NCBI GenBank assembly: GCA_902805755.1 | Contig: CADCUA010000353.1 | Location: 1 to 7,654 of the forward strand | From: an uncultured Lysobacter sp. | GTDB taxonomy: Bacteria; Pseudomonadota; Gammaproteobacteria; Xanthomonadales; Xanthomonadaceae | Length of the DNA stretch: 7,654 nt | Direction of reading: 5' to 3' | Part shown: piece by piece, positions 6,365-7,654 of the stretch | Numbering within the stretch: position 1 is the first letter of the stretch | How the letters are laid out: each line of letters starts with the position of its first letter | The notes under the pieces: model-generated | What the model was told of the DNA's origin: nothing | The model's input: only the letters and a program-made list of their open reading frames with translations | The model's database searches: none | Program-made: the position numbers and the translations under genes

Positions 6365-6368
6365 GGGG

Positions 6369-6373
6369 CTCCC
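6369..6373 (-). promoter_or_regulatory. Ribosome binding site of rpoZ
   Basis: GGGAG on the minus strand lies 4 bases before the ATG at 6364, slightly closer than usual. It supports this start over an in-frame TTG 13 codons upstream. The small stem CGGCC/GGCCG (6376-6388) sits directly 5' and would leave the site exposed. Confidence 0.6.
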
Positions 6374-6413
6374 GGCGGCCAGAGGCCGTCGCTGCAGGTA
6401 CAAAGGGGCGGCG

Positions 6414-6443
6414 ATTGTAGCCCCGGCGCGGACTTCGCAGCAA
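6414..6443 (-). promoter_or_regulatory. Sigma70-type promoter for rpoZ
   Basis: On the minus strand TTGCTG (6438-6443) and TACAAT (6414-6419) are separated by 18 bases. TACAAT matches the -10 consensus at five of six positions and stands out in a GC-rich gap. The start point would be near 6407, giving a leader of about 43 bases. The gap between gmk and rpoZ (6365-6557) holds no other gene that I can support and no clear terminator for gmk; a 4-pair CGCC/GGCG stem near 6472-6483 lacks a T run. Confidence 0.65.
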
Positions 6444-6557
6444 GCACGGTCTTTCGAATCAGTCAGTTAGCGCCGTCTGGCGGCGGTTCTAAGGTCTGCA
6501 GTCTTTGGCGCAGAGCTATTAGGAGCACAGCAGTAGACCGCTATCGCCCCTCCCCGC

Positions 6558-7181
6558 TCAGCCCGGATCGTCCGCCAGCAACGCGGTGATCAGGCGCGAA
6601 TGCCGCGCGACCTGCGGATCGCGGCGCAGGCGGCTGGCGGTGAAGATCGAGCACATCTCGTTCACCGCCACGTCGAAGTGCTCGTTGACGATCACATAAT
6701 CGAATTCGCCGTAATGGCTCATTTCCTCGCGCGCGGCGTCGAGCCGTTGGGCGATGACGGCCTCGCTGTCCTGGCCACGCGTGCGCATGCGCTGCTCCAG
6801 CGCCTGTCGCGACGGCGGCAGGATGAACACGCTGACCGCACCGGGCACCTTCTGCCGCACCTGGCGCGCGCCCTGCCAGTCGATTTCCAGCAGCACGTCG
6901 CGGCCGGAGGCGAGCTGCGGCTCCACGGACTGGCGGGCCGTGCCCTTCCAGTCGCCGTGCACGCGCGCATGCTCGAAGAAGTCCCCCGCCGCGACCATGG
7001 CCTCGAACTGCTCGGCACTGACGAAGTGGTAATGCTCGGCGTGGCGTTCGCCCGGCCGCGGCGCGCGCGAGGTGAACGAGATCGACAGCGCGATGTTCGA
7101 ATCCCGCGCGAGCGTCGCGTTGACGATGCTGGATTTGCCCGCGCCGGACGGCGCCGCAACGATGAACAGGGTTCCACGCAT
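6558..7181 (-). CDS. gmk: Guanylate kinase
   Basis: Guanylate kinase transfers a phosphate from ATP to GMP or dGMP to give GDP or dGDP, a required step in making GTP and therefore (p)ppGpp. The 207-residue length equals that of E. coli Gmk. The P-loop APSGAGKSS is at 10-18 with K16. GMP-binding elements are S33-x-S35 and R39 (SISFTSR), R42 in PRPGE (41-45), Y51, E70 in FFEHA (68-72) and D101 in LEIDWQGA (98-105). Lid and core arginines lie in QRMRTRG (130-136) and at R146. The start MRGTLFIVAAPSGAGKSS matches the xanthomonad family members I recall, so I chose the ATG at 7181. It has no Shine-Dalgarno sequence. A ten-codon reading frame ends 2 bases before it. The gene lies 97 bases after yicC and probably belongs to the same transcript. 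No promoter of good quality was seen in that gap. Confidence 0.97.
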   Translation of the reverse strand: MRGTLFIVAAPSGAGKSSIVNATLARDSNIALSISFTSRAPRPGERHAEHYHFVSAEQFEAMVAAGDFFEHARVHGDWKGTARQSVEPQLASGRDVLLEIDWQGARQVRQKVPGAVSVFILPPSRQALEQRMRTRGQDSEAVIAQRLDAAREEMSHYGEFDYVIVNEHFDVAVNEMCSIFTASRLRRDPQVARHSRLITALLADDPG

Positions 7182-7183
7182 GG

Positions 7184-7216
7184 TCAGGAGGCGGCCGCGA
7201 GAAGGAAGGCGAGCAT
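7184..7216 (-). CDS. Possible ten-codon leader reading frame before gmk
   Basis: An ATG at 7216 opens a frame translating to MLAFLLAAAS, whose TGA ends 2 bases before the gmk ATG. Stop and start are therefore placed as in translationally coupled pairs, and gmk itself lacks a ribosome binding site. The short frame also has no Shine-Dalgarno sequence, and its hydrophobic Leu/Ala make-up is what random GC-rich sequence often gives. This is a weak proposal, listed for checking. Confidence 0.15.
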   Translation of the reverse strand: MLAFLLAAAS

Positions 7217-7278
7217 GGGAGTGGGCGGCATCGAAACGCAAGCGGACGTGAGCGCGGTCCGGATTCGTGCGATCGGCA

Positions 7279-7654
7279 TCACTCGATGTTCTGGATCTGT
7301 TCGCGCACCTGGTCGATCAGCACCTTGAGCTCCACCGCCGCGGCGGAACTGCGTGCATCGACCGATTTCGAGCCCAGCGTGTTCGCTTCGCGATTGAACT
7401 CCTGCAGCAGGAAATCCAGCCGTCGGCCGACCGCCTCGCGCAGCTTCAATACGCGCCGCGCCTCGCTGACGTGCGCATCGAGGCGGTCCAGCTCCTCGTC
7501 CACATCCAGCTTCTGCAGCCACATCACGAACTCCTGCTCGATGCGGCCCGGATCCAGCGCCGTGCCGGAGTTCTGCATCAGATCGTCCAGCCGCGCCTGC
7601 AGCTTGGCGCGCTGGCCGATGCGGATATCCGGCATCAGCGCGCGCACGTCGGTC
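7279..7654 (-). CDS. yicC: YicC-family endoribonuclease (partial, C-terminal 124 residues)
   Basis: The right edge cuts this gene, and the visible part is the C-terminal 124 residues to the TGA at 7279. YicC-family proteins are soluble endoribonucleases; the E. coli member has been linked to degradation of small RNA RyhB and to stationary-phase survival. The fragment carries the very conserved C-terminal (DUF1732) blocks: RIEQEFVMWLQKLDVDEELD (37-56 of the fragment), RLDAHVSEAR (57-66), with the acidic and His residues expected around the active site, GRRLDFLLQEFNREANTLGS (76-95) and the closing VELKVLIDQVREQIQNIE (107-124). The start and N-terminal domain lie outside the window. The gene is upstream of gmk, as is common in proteobacteria. 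After its stop codon a weak 5-pair stem (7243-7261) is present but lacks a convincing T run. Confidence 0.95.
   Translation of the reverse strand, partial: TDVRALMPDIRIGQRAKLQARLDDLMQNSGTALDPGRIEQEFVMWLQKLDVDEELDRLDAHVSEARRVLKLREAVGRRLDFLLQEFNREANTLGSKSVDARSSAAAVELKVLIDQVREQIQNIE

Noticed and set aside
7214..7243. Promoter for gmk (TTGCGT, 18 bases, CATGCT)
   Set aside because: The -10 box matches only three of six consensus bases and lies in GC-rich sequence, so I do not support it.
7243..7261. Stem CGGAC/GTCCG with a 9-base loop after yicC as a terminator
   Set aside because: It has only five pairs, a large loop and an interrupted T content downstream. It would also cut gmk from its likely operon with no good promoter after it.
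1..7654. Mobile element, CRISPR array, toxin-antitoxin or defence system, tRNA or rRNA gene
   Set aside because: I saw no transposase, recombinase, direct-repeat array, cloverleaf or defence-related domain. All coding space is filled by conserved housekeeping genes on one strand.

Overview
The window reads as a core chromosomal segment of a GC-rich gammaproteobacterium, most likely of the order Xanthomonadales (Lysobacterales). The grounds are the gene order yicC–gmk–rpoZ–spoT–ridA–recG, a 99-residue omega subunit with an acidic tail, and proteins that I recall as closest to Xanthomonas-type homologues. No database search was possible, so the family is unresolved. Every supported gene lies on the minus strand, so transcription runs from right to left.

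Layout in the direction of transcription: the 3' part of yicC (endoribonuclease family, cut by the right edge); gmk (guanylate kinase); a 193-base gap with a good sigma70-type promoter; rpoZ (omega subunit of RNA polymerase); a strong intrinsic terminator; a compact candidate promoter whose start point would fall on the ATG of spoT ((p)ppGpp synthetase/hydrolase); ridA (enamine/imine deaminase); recG (replication-fork and recombination helicase), starting 6 bases after ridA; a long hairpin spanning the recG stop codon; a nucleoside hydrolase gene; and at the left edge the first 17 codons of rpmE2 (ribosomal protein L31, cysteine-free type) behind its own promoter.

The genes share a theme of guanine nucleotides and stress. 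Gmk makes GDP, the precursor of the GTP used by SpoT. Omega forms part of a ppGpp-binding site on RNA polymerase in Escherichia coli. SpoT makes and removes (p)ppGpp. The nucleoside hydrolase salvages bases. RidA removes reactive enamines, and RecG rescues stalled forks. No gene-free stretch exceeds 300 bases; the longest is the gmk–rpoZ gap.

I found no undescribed system, mobile element, CRISPR array or RNA gene. The points worth a second look are regulatory: an rpoZ terminator that appears to separate rpoZ from spoT, possible leaderless messages for spoT and the nucleoside hydrolase, a dyad over the spoT -35 region, and the recG stop-codon hairpin.
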